A stretch of DNA of 64,000 nucleotides. Source: Molanna angustata (taxonomy: Eukaryota; Arthropoda; Insecta; Trichoptera; Molannidae). This document shows positions 1 to 11,640 of this stretch, piece by piece. Every line of letters begins with the position of its first letter. Position 1 is the stretch's first letter. The notes under the pieces were generated by a model that had not been told where the DNA came from, did not search any database, and saw only the letters and a list, made by a program, of their open reading frames with translations. Made by a program: the position numbers and the translations under genes. Location: assembly GCA_963576475.1 (NCBI GenBank), contig OY754981.1:17946570-18010569 (forward strand), written 5' to 3'.

Positions 1-600
1 ACTAAGTAGATACTCCCACACTTATAATAAACGTGTCGATAGGAGAAGTGCTCTCCCGAAACTAATATTAGTATTATTTTGAAAAAACTCTTTAAATGAT
101 ATTCAGTAAAATATTTGCACCGCATGAAATAAAATAGACTCTTTTATGAAATGTTTTTTTTTTTGTACTCCGGTTCGTGTATTTCAATTCGAGTACTGAT
201 TAAAACAAGAATGTTGACATTAAATAATAGGCTTCAACGGTAATAACAGTTATTGTTGCAAATAATTGTTATTGTCTGTTTGTAAAGAAAATGTTCGCTA
301 AACAAATTCGCGACTTTATTGCTGAAAGTTTGATAAGTAACCGGTGGGATATCGTAAGTTAACAAATCACTAAGTAATTCAATAATTATATGACCCAAAT
401 TTTAAGACAGTTTTATGCCACATACGACATTATTGGTCATGATATATACCAAACAAATATAATGATTTTTACTATCTACAGAAAAAGCTATTTTAGTTCT
501 TAGCCTAAAATATATAGGTTGCTTATTTTAAAACAAAAGGAAATTGTATACGAATAATTATATCGTAATATAGACAAAAGAAACAATATTTTATAACAAC
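1..600. other. AT-rich intergenic DNA, nothing recognised
   Basis: I see no long open frame, RNA gene or repeat family shared with the rest of the window in this stretch. Base composition is AT-rich like the surrounding intergenic DNA. Confidence 0.5.
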
Positions 601-633
601 CTTACGATTTTACGGCTTACGACCAGAGATATA

Positions 634-812
<179 letters not shown>

Positions 813-867
813 TGGTTTACGTGATAATTTATTGTATAATGCTCATACAATCATATATTTATAATCC

Positions 868-1100
868 AGTGGACGCGAGTTCGAATCCTTACACGACCAA
901 TTTCACCAACCGATTTAAGCCGGTTGCAGATCAAAAGCTAAGCTAAGCTGTTTAGCTTAGCTCGCATAGCTGAGGTCGTTTTTAATACATGTGTGCAGAC
1001 CGCACACTATGTGAGGTAGTATGAAACATGCATTATGCTTAGTTTTGGGAAAGTATGAGGATGTATATGTACCTACTTGTTTATATAAAGCACTGATTTA
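868..1100 (+). repeat. tRNA-Thr-like SINE, 5'-truncated copy
   Basis: It begins inside a tRNA-like head: CCAGTGG, then a B-box-like GAGTTCGAATCC at about 889. It then runs into the body and tail also seen in the copy at 6121 (GGGAA...GAGGATGTATATGTAC...). The A-box half is missing. Confidence 0.65.
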
Positions 1101-1126
1101 TATTTAAATTTTTATGCAAAAAAAAA

Positions 1127-1660
1127 AAAAAAACGAGTGGGTTGTGGCCAACGCTAAACTCCTCACTAACAAGTCATTCTATAAAGTATTAAAATTTTGT
1201 ATGGAAAATATTCAGCTCTTTCATGAAATGAGTTTGTTAAATTATTTTTTATTTCAATATTTTATTATGAAAACTCTTCAATGCCATTTTATGAAAGTGA
1301 TGTGCTTTTTTACCAATTTGAAAATAAAAAATTCAAATTTTAAGTTTCCTGAGCTTGGGGTCACTTTGAAATATTTGACAGTTAAAAAATTGAGAATCAC
1401 TATTCAGATATCCTTCAAAATCTAATGGGGCTAAGCGAGTATTAGATATACATATTCGCGAAATTTGAAAAGAATCGAATGAGTACTTTAGTCTAAAATC
1501 GATAAAGTAAAATAAACTCGCCGTACATAGTACATAGTACACACACATATACATTGTGATGAAACTTTCAGAATACAATCTCAGCATGATACTAGTTGGT
1601 AATCTGCAATAAAAAAATACCCTTAAAAATTGTGAAATCATAACTCCCCACTATATCCCC
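1127..1660 (+). repeat. Dispersed repeat of about 530 bp, copy 1
   Basis: It starts near ACGAGTGGGTTGTGGCCAAC and ends near TCATAACTCCCC. An inverted, diverged copy lies at 15303-15850 and shares most of the length. The small open frames on both strands here are inside the repeat. The family is not identified. Confidence 0.7.
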
Positions 1661-2039
1661 CTGGGCTAGTGAGGAGTAAAAAAGAAAAAAAATGTCATTA
1701 GACTTATTGTTTGATTTTTATCAGTGTTATATCTTTTCATCCACATCGTTAGAAATCATCTTATTTGACCAAAACATTGTAAATTTCTTATTTAAATATG
1801 TATTTTCGTCGATACGTGAGAGAGATCTATAGTCACCATGTTATTTGTAGGAATTTTAATCACATCAAAGGAATTACAATGTTCCTTCATCGTTTCTCAA
1901 CATGTGCTTGATTTTTAACTTCAATATTAAATTAATTAAATACAACTCATTTTTCTTCCATCAAAAGTTTTCTTCCATCAAAATGGCATCAATATTTCTA
2001 TCGGTGGTATAACAGTAAGTGCACTCCATAAGTAATTCA

Positions 2040-2700
2040 ATATATTTATTTATTTATTTATTTATATAATTTATGTACATGTGTACAAAGGCAGGTTTAT
2101 TGCCATAAGGCAATTTCTTCCAACCAACCCGAGCAACGTGAAGTCTCTTAGTTAAATTGGTACAGTACTAATTAAGTGAGAAATAAATTGATAAAAAATA
2201 ACATAAAAGAGTAAGAAATATAAAAACAAAATTACAAAGAGAAAAAAATGAAAAGAGAGTTTAAAAATAAAAGAACAATAAAAATAACACTGATCATAGC
2301 AAAGAGGAAAAGGAGGTTACGGAAGGATATAGAAGGAAATTAGGAACTATTTGACAAATAAAGTTTTTTTAATTTACCTTTAAATATTTGAATGGATTGA
2401 GATGACGTTACTTCATCACTTAGGTCATTCCATAGTCTAGCTGATTGTACTTGAAAAGAGGAGCTGAAAATTTCTGTATTGTGAATGGGGATAGCTAGTG
2501 TAGTACGTTCAGCAGATCGAAGGGATAGGCCGTGACTTGACAAGAAAACGACGTTATTTTTTAAATATTGTGGTGAATAGGGATCATAAATAGTCTTATA
2601 AAGTAATGACAGAATGTGAATGTTACGACGATCTCGTATCTTTGGCCAACGAAGTATATTTCTACAAGTCGAAACATGATCATATTTTTTAAGATTGTAA
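2040..2700 (-). pseudogene. Non-LTR retrotransposon (LINE) 3' end
   Basis: The minus-strand frame at 2340-2543 reads like the C-terminus of a reverse-transcriptase polyprotein, with SARLWNDLSDEV and SQSIQIFKGKLK. That is the usual 'LWN-LP-I-S-S...F+..LK' ending of Jockey/CR1-like LINEs. Upstream on the same strand, reading toward it, is a degenerate segment with RNILRWPKIRDRRNI. Its 3' UTR (2070-2120) carries GGTTGGAAGAAATTGCC, then a (TAAA)n-like tail. It is a 5'-truncated dead copy, and the clade is uncertain. Confidence 0.75.
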
Positions 2701-2799
2701 ATGAACCGTATACAGACATTCTGATACGGTTATTCTGATATAGATACTCGAATTGGATTCCTACATAGACTGTTGCGTTCTCTCAACCATCAATTTATT

Positions 2800-2885
2800 A
2801 TGGGGAATGTGTGAGGATGTATAGTGTAAATATGTATATGCAAGGACATATACATTCAATAAATTCTTATACATTCAATGAAGTC
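2800..2885 (+). repeat. SINE tail fragment
   Basis: GGGGAATGTGTGAGGATGTATA...GCAAGGACATATACATTC matches the tail of the tRNA-Thr-like SINE copies at 868 and 6121. The tRNA-like head is absent. Confidence 0.5.
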
Positions 2886-3289
2886 TTAAGAAAAATCGTA
2901 AAGGTGATTGATGGTGAAGATCTTCTTGAACACAGAAGAGTATTATCTCTACAAATGTAACGCACAGCTAAACAAGTAAGAGAATGCGGATGGCAGGTTC
3001 ATACAGCATATACATACTAAATACTTAGTTGCAAATATATGGTTAATATTTTCTTAGATCAGGCTAAGATTGACACGCAATAGGCTACATAAGGTCGAAC
3101 TGCAACTGATTTATTCCGGTTGATTTAAATCAAAGTATATCCCTGTTCTAAAATTAGTTTGTGAACAGGTGACATCACCCACATTCTTTCGCATGACGAG
3201 CTCTACTACTTACTTAGGCGATACTAGGAACAATTTTTCTAAATTCACGTTTTAACTACTTAATTTTAAATGGTGGACGAAGAGAAGAA

Positions 3290-3850
3290 TAAACTGCACT
3301 AGCCCAGCGAAATATTAAAATATTTTTCTTCTTCCTTGCCTCTTCCCAGTTCATCTGGAGTCGGCCCTTCTGGTACGAAATCGCCAGACCTTTCGATGTT
3401 GCGTCATCTCACTGGTTAGTTGCTCCTCCCTCAGCTCCCTCTCAATATTTTTCCACCAGGTGGCCTATGGACGGTCTCTAGTTCTGGACTGAGTGGGTAT
3501 TTCCTGTGCGAGTTTAACCACGTGATCGTCATTTCGTCTAGTAATGTGTCCGTACCATCGAAGTCTGGTCTCCTTTAGTTTCTCCGGATTCTGGAATAGG
3601 GGTGACTCCGAAACTACCTCGGACGTATTCGTTTAACTCTTTCCTCCCTTGTATCACCTGTGGACCACCTGATCATCTTCATTTCTGATGACGAGATATA
3701 TTGCTCATGTATTTTCTTCATGGTCCAGCATTCTGAACCGTGGAGCGTATTGTAAAACGGGCGGATAGCTGTCTTATATAATTTGCACTTAGTTTTTATG
3801 GACATCTTTGTGTCACACATAACACCCGACAAGGCTATAAAAATATTACG
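3290..3850 (-). pseudogene. LINE reverse-transcriptase C-terminal remnant
   Basis: On the minus strand, a frame ending near 3614 contains KCKLYKTAIRPF, then GSECWTMKK. This is the typical 'LY...+RP...YG-E-W' segment downstream of the RT domain. It continues, with frame breaks, into a WYGHITRRDD-like segment near 3530-3560. The gene is 5'-truncated and frameshifted. The clade looks RTE- or L2-like but is not settled. Confidence 0.75.
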
Positions 3851-3854
3851 TTTT

Positions 3855-3990
3855 AAAAATGAATAAATATTTCCCTGTGAAAAGTACAAATGCTAGTGCT
3901 ACAGACAAGCTAAATCGGTCGATGCAGCTAAGGGTTCGAACTCGCCATCACTGGGTTACTAAGTCAGTGCGATGCCCGCTCAACCATCAT
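3855..3990 (-). repeat. tRNA-Thr-like SINE, minus strand
   Basis: The reverse complement of 3930-3990 reads GAGCGGGCATCGCACTGA...TTAGTAA...CCAGTG...GAGTTCGAACCC. That is a D-arm, anticodon arm and B-box like those of the 6121 copy. The shared body follows toward lower coordinates. Confidence 0.6.
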
Positions 3991-4359
3991 CCATCTAACA
4001 GCATCATACATACATACTTCAATAAGACTGACAATAATTACTAAACATGACTGTTAACCAAAACCAAGTTCAAGATGAGTCATATTCAAGTACCAAGTCA
4101 ATATGGCCGACAAGGATGCACATACAGATTGACAAGTACTGATTTACGCAGATGTTGAGTTAAAAAGATCTGCAAACATGGGAGCGACTTGAAGTCGCGG
4201 TATGATCTCATATTTATACCTACAACAAAATAATAAATAATGATTTATCGTAAAATCAACGTGCAAATACCAAGAACAGAGAAAAATTTATATTAATTTG
4301 TAGGTACCTACGCTATGAACTCCTACGTAGAGTTCCAAAGGAAAAAACGTTATTTTTTA

Positions 4360-5070
4360 TAACTAGTTGCATGTAATACATGAGATCCAACGGCGATAGT
4401 ATGTATAATTGAAGAATGCGTACCAAACTATAAACACTTAAACACAAATTAATAAATATTTGAAGATATTTTGTTTTCTATATAAAACATGTAGCTATAT
4501 ATGTCATGATAGGATAGTATGGAGGTCAGTCATTTTTTTCCTACCAAGAATATGAAAACATTAGATGGTATGTATGTATGTTTGGAGATTAAGTGTCAAA
4601 CTAATGATTCCCCGTAGATATTGTGTACCTAGCGTATACTGCCATACAAATTGCATGAAACGATGTCGTCACTAAATTAAATTTTTATCAAAATTGCTAA
4701 AAAAAGTTTGAGATATACTACTACAATGTTCATGTTAGAAAAATAAATTATCTAGTTGAGTTGTTTCGGTTTTGTTCGATATTTTTTTTATTTTAAAACA
4801 AAAAATGTTTTTCTTAATAAAAATGTTTAAGATTTCCTGAAACTTAAAAAAAAGAAAATTTGAGGTTTTGTATTTGTCTATATTAAGAGTAATTTTCAGC
4901 GTAATAGCTTTTATGGTTTTTGAGATATATGGCAAAATAAAGTAAATATTCAAAATACTGAGTATAAAAGTTTAGTAGGACTATAATTATATATATTTTC
5001 TGAAATTTTGGGCTCTGTACACCAAGCGGATCAAAAGTTACAAGGGACACATACACACAGACACACTAAA
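4360..5070 (+). repeat. Dispersed repeat, three copies in the window
   Basis: The segment from TAGTTGCATGTAATACATGAG through GCGATAGTATGTATAATTG to the 'AAACGATGTCGTCACTAAATT' region recurs inverted at 9840-10375 and, shorter, at 45125-45455 inside ASCC3 intron 13. The family is not identified and no coding capacity is seen. Confidence 0.7.
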
Positions 5071-5419
5071 TTTTCTAATCCGATTCCTGAGTAAATCCAT
5101 ATTTAGAACATATATGCTGCAAAGCCTCTAAGTTGATGTTTTATGACTTCAAAGTTGGAAAATTTTGAAAAATATAGACCTGGCATACAAATCTCGCATA
5201 TATTGGCTTGATACTTTGTCGATATGTTAAGAGAAATAAATTCTTCTTGAACAAATGGACAGTTGGAAAACACAGTTGATATAATATAGGTACGACTGCA
5301 ATGATCTGATTTTGGATCAGTTAAATCGATATAAATTAATTAGTAGGTAGGTACTTCACTAATGGGCTGTTCCAACACCTCTTGATAAAGTACTAGATAG
5401 CTAATCCAACACAAATGCG

Positions 5420-6040
5420 ACGGATGAAACGAATTTTATTAAAAAATATAAGTATTGGATAACCATAGAGCGGAATGCTGGATCTTAAGAAAAATAGACG
5501 AAAATAACATCTTGATATTTAAGAGGAAAATCCTGAGAAATATTTTTGGCCCAGTATAATAATCGATAATGGACTTTGGAAGATGCGATATAATCATGAA
5601 CTATAGGCATTATGTGACGAACCCAACATTGTACAAGTCATAAAAGCACGTAGATTGCAGTGGTTGGGACATGTCAGCCAAATGAATGATGATCGAATCT
5701 CCAAACAGATTCATAACACCAGTCCGGAGGGCTGACGAAGGAGAGGCAGGCTCAACATAAGATGGCTGGATGACACAGAAGACGACATAAGGACGATCAG
5801 AATAAGAAACTGGAGAATGGCGGCGGAGGACAGGGACTGCTGGAGAAGGATTCTAGAGGAGGCCGGGGCCCACGATGATGAACCAAAGAGACCACTAGTG
5901 ATGAGCAAAAGTCTTGTAGGTTTTGATCTTGCAAGTCTTGTAGGTCTTGCTAAACTGCACCTGTAAATGTAGTCTTGCGTTTGCTCATCAATAGAGACCA
6001 CTGAAAATGCATGAAATTGCACCACCCATTCTTTTATTTT
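5420..6040 (+). pseudogene. LINE reverse-transcriptase C-terminal remnant
   Basis: Broken plus-strand frames read ECWILRKIDENN, then LFKRKILRKIFGP, then RRLQWLGHVSQMNDDRI, RRRGRLNIRW and finally EDRDCWRRILEEA. This is the standard C-terminus of RTE/L2-type LINE polyproteins. Stops and frameshifts show that it is dead. A 98-bp hAT MITE (5896-5993) is inserted in its 3' end. Confidence 0.85.
5896..5993. mobile_element. hAT-type MITE (98 bp) with 8-bp target duplication
   Basis: The left end is TAGTGATGAGCAAA. The right end, read on the other strand, is TATTGATGAGCAAA. The element is flanked on both sides by GAGACCAC (5888-5895 and 5994-6001). An 8-bp target duplication with short inverted ends is the hAT signature. 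It is too small to code and is rich in CTTG motifs. Confidence 0.85.
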
Positions 6041-6120
6041 AATTTATATTGAAGATAGTCATAAAACTCTATCCGAAGATTGTGAAATAGCCCGTAATAA
6101 AAAAATAATGATTTTAAAAA

Positions 6121-6290
6121 TGGGTCGGTGGCAGAGCGGTTAGCGCGCTGGGCTAGTAATCCAGTGGTCGTGAGTTCGAATCCTGCCTCGACCGATTTCG
6201 TTCACCTAAGCACAAGCATTTATTTGCTTATTTTAGGGAACGTAGGAAGATGTATATGTACTTGTTTAACAAGGACATATTCATTTTAAA
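6121..6290 (+). repeat. tRNA-Thr(AGU)-like SINE, best copy
   Basis: A tRNA-like head covers about 6123-6195. It has an A-box TGGCAGAGCGG, an anticodon stem CTGGG/TCCAG closing the loop CTAGTAA (anticodon AGT), a B-box-like GAGTTCGAATCC, and acceptor-like ends GGTCGGT and CGACCGA. The T-stem pairs poorly and a family-specific body and tail follow. It is therefore a SINE rather than a working tRNA gene. Confidence 0.75.
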
Positions 6291-6299
6291 AAAAAATAC

Positions 6300-6905
6300 A
6301 GATTTTGAAAGAGATATTCAGGTTTTTATATAAATCAAACAATACCTTATAAACAATGTATTGATTGAACTGGCATAAAAAACAAAACGAAGTATTAAGT
6401 CAAGAATCGTCTGGTAATAGAGATTTAACGATTGATTATTACTTAGACAAAGCTCTCCAAACAGGCATCACGATTGTAAAAACAAAAATCACGACTATTT
6501 TCGAAAACGATACCAATATTAAAAACAAAATCCGTGAATTCACACATGAACCTAAGTGTTATAGTGAATAGTTGCTTTGGGAAAATATTACACAACTAGT
6601 TATTGATAATAATTGTGAACATATTTACCACAATATATACATAAATAATAACAACAATAGAAGTTTTGACAAGACATACTCATTCTCATTAAATACCGTC
6701 ATAATATATGAAAATCTATGCGAATTTAACTAGCCACTGGAGCGGTAAATATATAATTTGTTTATGAGTAAGAACATGTAATTTACTAAAAGAAGTTATG
6801 TTTCCTGTAAATAATTAATTGTTTTTATACGTTATCTTTACGTTGAAATGAAGATACCTACACAAATAAATTATAATTGAAACAAGAACACAATTATTCC
6901 CTGGA
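6300..6905. other. AT-rich spacer; 68-codon frame of doubtful status
   Basis: A plus-strand frame at 6365-6571 is lysine- and threonine-rich and resembles no family I know. It has no splice, promoter or codon-use support. I see nothing else here. Confidence 0.3.
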
Positions 6906-6909
6906 ATAA

Positions 6910-6985
6910 ATAAATGGTCGAGGCGAGATTCAAACTCGAATCCACAGATCATTAGTCCAAGGCACTATTGCTTTTCCATAACAAA
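6910..6985 (-). repeat. tRNA-Thr-like SINE head, minus strand
   Basis: The reverse complement carries GGACTAATGATCTGTGGATTC, then GAGTTTGAATCTCGCCTCGACCA. This is a diverged version of the tRNA-like head at 6123-6195. Confidence 0.55.
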
Positions 6986-7619
6986 CAACACCAATTAAAC
7001 CAAAAATCTATGAATACTTTAGAACTGATCAATGATGAATTTCAAATTTGAACGAAATTCAATGCAATGAATTTCAAAAAAAATCATCAATGATCACTGT
7101 TGCCTAGTTTGAATTCATTATGAGTAATCTTTTAGGTACTCTAAAGCCGAAGTTAAAACGTAAAAAAATGTTTATAACCAAAGTTAAAAGTTAAAACGTT
7201 GGTTTATCAGTAACAAAAAGCCGGCATTAGTAACATTAACATTATAAACAATTTAAAAACATTTTGTTGATTATCTTAAATCTGATTCAAATCTGACAGC
7301 TTTATTATAAATGTCGTTAATCAACATTCAGTTTTAAACAAATAATGACTTTTTGTTTATAAATAATGACAATATTCAGACTAAAATAAAATGACAAATA
7401 TAATTTAACTGAATGTAGAGCGTAAGCCTTCAGCTAGATTTATATACGTAAGTACGAATCAAGAAAAGCACTAAAATTTTATTTAATCTAATTAGTTTAT
7501 AATATGTATCAATACATAAGTAAAAAATAAAAAAAAACACTATTTTATCACTTAACACTTACGTATACATACACAGTAATATGATTCGGTTGAAATACAG
7601 CGAATTGAATTTCAATTCA

Positions 7620-7915
7620 AAGACACGTTCGCGACGGCATTAACCTAGAAGACTGAACAAAATATAACCAGCGCGTTCGTTTTTAGTGATTGCGCGTCGA
7701 GAGATCAACATATTATTACGGTTGCTGCATGGTCCACCAAGGCTGGTTGCAGTTGACATGGATGCCGACCTTCTCGATGTCAATATATACATAGATGCTT
7801 TATAGAGACCAAATCGGCGACAAGATGGACGCTGGAGAGGGGTTTCCCAGAGGCCGAATAATGCCAAATGACGCAATTTTACGCCGCGATACAAGTAAAA
7901 CATCATTCAATGACG
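7620..7915. other. GC-shifted block, probable old transposon piece
   Basis: This segment is clearly less AT-rich than its flanks and gives an 88-codon minus-strand frame (7640-7906) rich in Arg and Ser. The plus strand also gives a short acidic frame (DMDADLLDVNIYIDAL) ending in TAG. I recognise no family. The rest of 7000-8160 shows nothing identifiable. Confidence 0.35.
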
Positions 7916-8164
7916 TTAAGTACAATATTTAATTATCAAATAAAAAAGGAAATGCTTGGTGTTAAATAAATAAAAATACATTATCAATTTGCTCACAATA
8001 TAAAGATGAGCAGTTTCATAACAAGAGAAGTGTTCACAGTACTCAAAGCAAGTTTACTTTAATATTGAGACTCAACTAGCCGGTCGATGGCAGGACAGCA
8101 CTGCCGAAACATGTCGCATAGTGACTCAAAATATAGTGGTTTAGGGCAAAATTCACATGCCAAA

Positions 8165-8290
8165 ACAAGTTTACTTTATCTAAAGGACTGAAAACAGCTT
8201 TGTTTCGTGGATCAACATAAGACCTAAATATCAGCGCCCTTGGAATGATCCTGAATCATTAAACGGCGCTATAAAAAATATTGTTATTAC
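8165..8290 (+). pseudogene. LINE 3' end, copy of the 52470 family
   Basis: The plus strand reads [13 protein letters not shown] and then a stop. The 3' UTR AGCGCCCTTGGAATGATC...AATCATTAAACGGCGCT follows. The same peptide and UTR occur on the minus strand at 52470-52765, so these are two truncated copies of one LINE family. Confidence 0.7.
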
Positions 8291-9057
8291 TGTGTGACAT
8301 TGTGCAGGACAGAAGAGTATCTTATTATACAAGGACGAGGAAAGTTACATAAAAAACATAAAAATGAGTTGGGATGATATAACCAAGGATAATTTTTTTC
8401 CATACAGCGGCCTTATTTCAAGATACAACCTTTATCCATTTCGTTTCATCTCATCACCCTTCGAATAATTCGAGTACTTAATTATAGTTTAATTAATTAT
8501 TTTGTTTATTTCTGTTTTTCTCGTACACACCCTGTGGGGAATTTATTACCAGCTGGCAATTTCTTTATTTTCAGTCCAGAAGTAAGGTTTACACGAGAAA
8601 ATTAATTTTAATAAACGTCTCCTCTACAGGACGCCAGTGGGTACCAATATCTGTATATCACTTAATAACCTTAAGTGATATCACAATATATCAATTCTTT
8701 CTTTTCTTTATGTATCACTATTTATTTCATTCCTTACTTGTATAAAATCAAACTATATTTACTTCGGTCTTTGATTCCTCTTTTAATGGGACGATTGTAT
8801 ATATTGTAGTTAGGTAGTATTTTTACTCTTTTAATAGGAATTTTAATTCCTTTTTTGATAGGACGATAGCAGATAAAGTTAGATTTTACCTACACAAAAA
8901 TTATTTGCTTTTAATCCTAAACCCAACTTAAAACCCTACTCGCTTTTGCCATTTATGTGGCTTAAGTCATTAAAAACATTAATTTTCCATTCAGCGCCAT
9001 TGCGAAATATCGACAGATCGACAAAGTATCAAGCCAAGATCCGCGAGATTTGTATGG

Positions 9058-9355
9058 CCAGGGGTGCAAGTCTGGTCAACCGGCGAAATCAAGACCCTCG
9101 TGATTACCCATATCATGGATATAATAATCATATGGAGTTCTATAATATCTTAATATATTTATGTCTATTATTAAAAGTAAAACACTTTTTTGATTCTACA
9201 TGAATTTAATTTATGCGAAAGGCCTATTTCACCTCGTTAGGCCATTTACGAGCTTATCTTAAGATTTTATAGAACTAAATATAATAATTATGTATATCCT
9301 AACTAAATATAGATATGGGTAATTGTCTGGGTTTTGACTTCATTGGTTGTCCAGA
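9058..9355. mobile_element. Foldback element, copy 1
   Basis: The left arm is GGGTGCAAGTCTGGTCAACC...CCCATATCATGGATATAA...ATGGAGTTCTAT. The right side ends with GATATGGGTAAT...GGTTTTGACTTC...GGTTGTCCAG, the degraded inverse. It belongs to the foldback family also seen at 9365, 41083 and 41540. No coding region is present. Confidence 0.6.
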
Positions 9356-9364
9356 ATTAAATTC

Positions 9365-9690
9365 CTCATGTTTACCCATATCATGGATATAATTATCTTA
9401 TGGAGTTGTATAACATTTGTCGGCCTTGAGCCAAAGGTCCCGGGTTTCATTCCCGGTGGAGACACCGTTTTTAATTGTGTTTTCAGTCTGGATCTGTGAG
9501 ACGATTAATATCGTAAGTCTCCTGAATGTGGCAACTTGTTATTGGGTGCGTGTTAAATTAATATTTGACATAGTACCTACCTGTTAGTTGCCCGAGAAGC
9601 AATATTAAATAACATCATCAGAACTCCATAAGATAAATAGTTATATCCATGATATGGGTAAACATGGATGGTTTTTATTCCGCCGGTTGC
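9365..9690. mobile_element. Foldback element, copy 2, split by a SINE
   Basis: The left part (9365-9415) reads GTTTACCCATATCATGGATA...ATGGAGTTGTAT. The right part (9620-9685) is its inverse, AACTCCATAAGATAAATAG...GATATGGGTAAACATGG. About 200 bp of SINE lies between them, so the SINE inserted into an existing foldback element. Confidence 0.6.
9417..9612 (+). repeat. tRNA-headed SINE, second family (+)
   Basis: GTCGGCCTTGAGCCAAAGGT, then a B-box-like GGGTTTCATTCCCGGTGGA. The body runs through GTCTGGATCTGTGAGACG to the tail GACATAGTACCTACCTGTTA...TTGCCCGAGAAGCAAT. Minus-strand copies lie at 15135 and 51780, and another plus copy at 61425. Confidence 0.65.
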
Positions 9691-9839
9691 CCTCTAGCTC
9701 TAGGTCTATATTTTTCGTGGTTTTTCCAACTTCGAGTCAAAAAATACCGACATAGAGGATAATATAATGTTCCATATATTATATGAATTTACTCAGAATT
9801 CGGAGGAGAACATAGTGTGTCTGTTATTTTACTACATAT

Positions 9840-10375
9840 TATCTCAACAACCTTATAAGCTGGAACACTGAAAATTTGTGCAAATATAGACAAATATAAT
9901 ATCTCAAACTAAATTTTATGAAAACTTTCCAGGATTTCTCAAAGTTTATGTGTTCATCTTCCTATATTTCTAAAATTATTAATAATATCGAAAATAATAC
10001 TCGCAATATAGCAGTACATCTCAATATTTTTTTTACATTTTTTGTAAAAATTGAATTTAGTGACGACATTGTTTCATTAAAATTTGTAAGGCAGAATACA
10101 CTACACAATATCTACGGAGACTCTCAATAGTTTAATACTTTAATCTTTATACATATGGTATATACCATAAAACTGTATACATATTCGGGGTAGAAAAAAA
10201 AGAATGATCTCCACACTATCCCATCCTGACATACAAATATGTATTTCAAACAAAATATCTTAAAGTATTCAATAGTTTAGATTTAAGGGTTTTTAGTTTG
10301 ATACGTATTCTTCAAATATACATACTATTGCCATCGACACTTGAATCTTATGTGTTACATGCAACAAGATTAAAA
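9840..10375 (-). repeat. Dispersed repeat, inverted copy of 4360-5070
   Basis: Shared blocks include ATACATACTATTGCCATCGA, GTGTTACATGCAAC and the GACGACATTGTTTCAT region, all reverse-complementary to 4360-5070. The 70-codon plus-strand frame here is part of the repeat. Confidence 0.65.
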
Positions 10376-10379
10376 TATC

Positions 10380-11460
10380 CTATTATCATAGAATTATAAG
10401 GTACAGAAACCGCGTGTTATACAAATTTCGAATTCAAATGTATGACAAGTTTTTTTACATGTGTGTGTGAGGCGGTAGGTCGGTAATCGAATCGGTAGGT
10501 GTACGTATACTACATAGAAAAGAGATTTTACGTGTACTACTATGTGTTCTATGACTGTATTGACGGCTGGGGGAGTGAAACTCAGAACATTGTTCTTAGT
10601 TTTGGTTGTCATACTTTCATTGCGCTGACTAGGTATCTGTATCATATATAATCTAAGCCTATTATTGACATATTACTTAGATATTAAGTCGTATTAAAAA
10701 TAATAATTCTGTATGGGAAATTTATTACAACAATATTTTAATTGATAGTAGGTAGCTTATATTTTTTTTTCCGTTTCGAGCAATATAAATTCCCAGTAAC
10801 TTAATAAAGTAGATAAATATCTGACCATGACGGAAACAGATCATCATAGAAAATAATTATTTTATTCAACGAATAACAATTACTATATCACCATTTTTCA
10901 GAAGAGGATCGCAAATATTTTTTTACGAGGAAATAACTAAAATATATTTGGCATTGATATCTATTTTTATATGTGACTTTTCATCAATATAATTATTGTT
11001 TTTTTTTTGTATTTTGTTTTTAATAATTTACAAATGAGTACTTATATTATTTTTACACTAAACTGTGTAAACAGTTTATCATTGAAAGCACCTCCGTACA
11101 CTGAAATTACCTAGTTGCTCTACAATCAAATTATACACTTATACAATATAATAAAATCATACCATTTTACAACGAAAATAAAGTAAATCAAAATAAACAA
11201 AATGATTTAAAAAAAAATCAATAATAAACAAATGAAAATAAATAAAAAAAGTAAAAAGACAATAATTTGTTTATTGTAAAACAAAGTTATAATACTATCT
11301 AATAATCCAATCCATGGATTTATGTTAAAATCTTCTGTTAACGCCTATTTGGCTACTATCGGTATGTCTTTAAAATGAAATTTATAAAAACCAATTTACG
11401 TACACACTACAAAATGCAAAATCGAATAATGGAAACAACAAATTATGGATTTAGGATTTA
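10380..11460. other. AT-rich spacer, nothing recognised
   Basis: There are only short open frames and homopolymer runs. No shared repeat or gene is visible. Confidence 0.4.
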
Positions 11461-11464
11461 AAAA

Positions 11465-11640
11465 TATAGGTCGGTGCCAGAGCGGGCATCGCGACGGCAT
11501 AGTAATGGCGATGGCAAGTTCGAACCCCACATTAGCTGCCTCAACAGATTTCGTTCACTTTTAGCGCAAGCATTTATGCTTAATTTATGGGATTTATTTT
11601 ATTTTGTAAACATACAGTCTTAATAACAAGTTATACATGA
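11465..11640 (+). repeat. tRNA-Thr-like SINE, diverged copy
   Basis: GGTCGGTGCCAGAGCGGGCATCGCGAC...TAGTAATGG...AAGTTCGAACCCC is followed by the body ATTTCGTTCACTTTTAGCGCAAGC, matching the 6121 copy with substitutions in the arms. Confidence 0.6.

Noticed and set aside
6123..6195. Functional tRNA-Thr gene
   Set aside because: The cloverleaf is imperfect in the T-stem and the sequence continues into a repeated body and tail found in other copies. A SINE explains it better.
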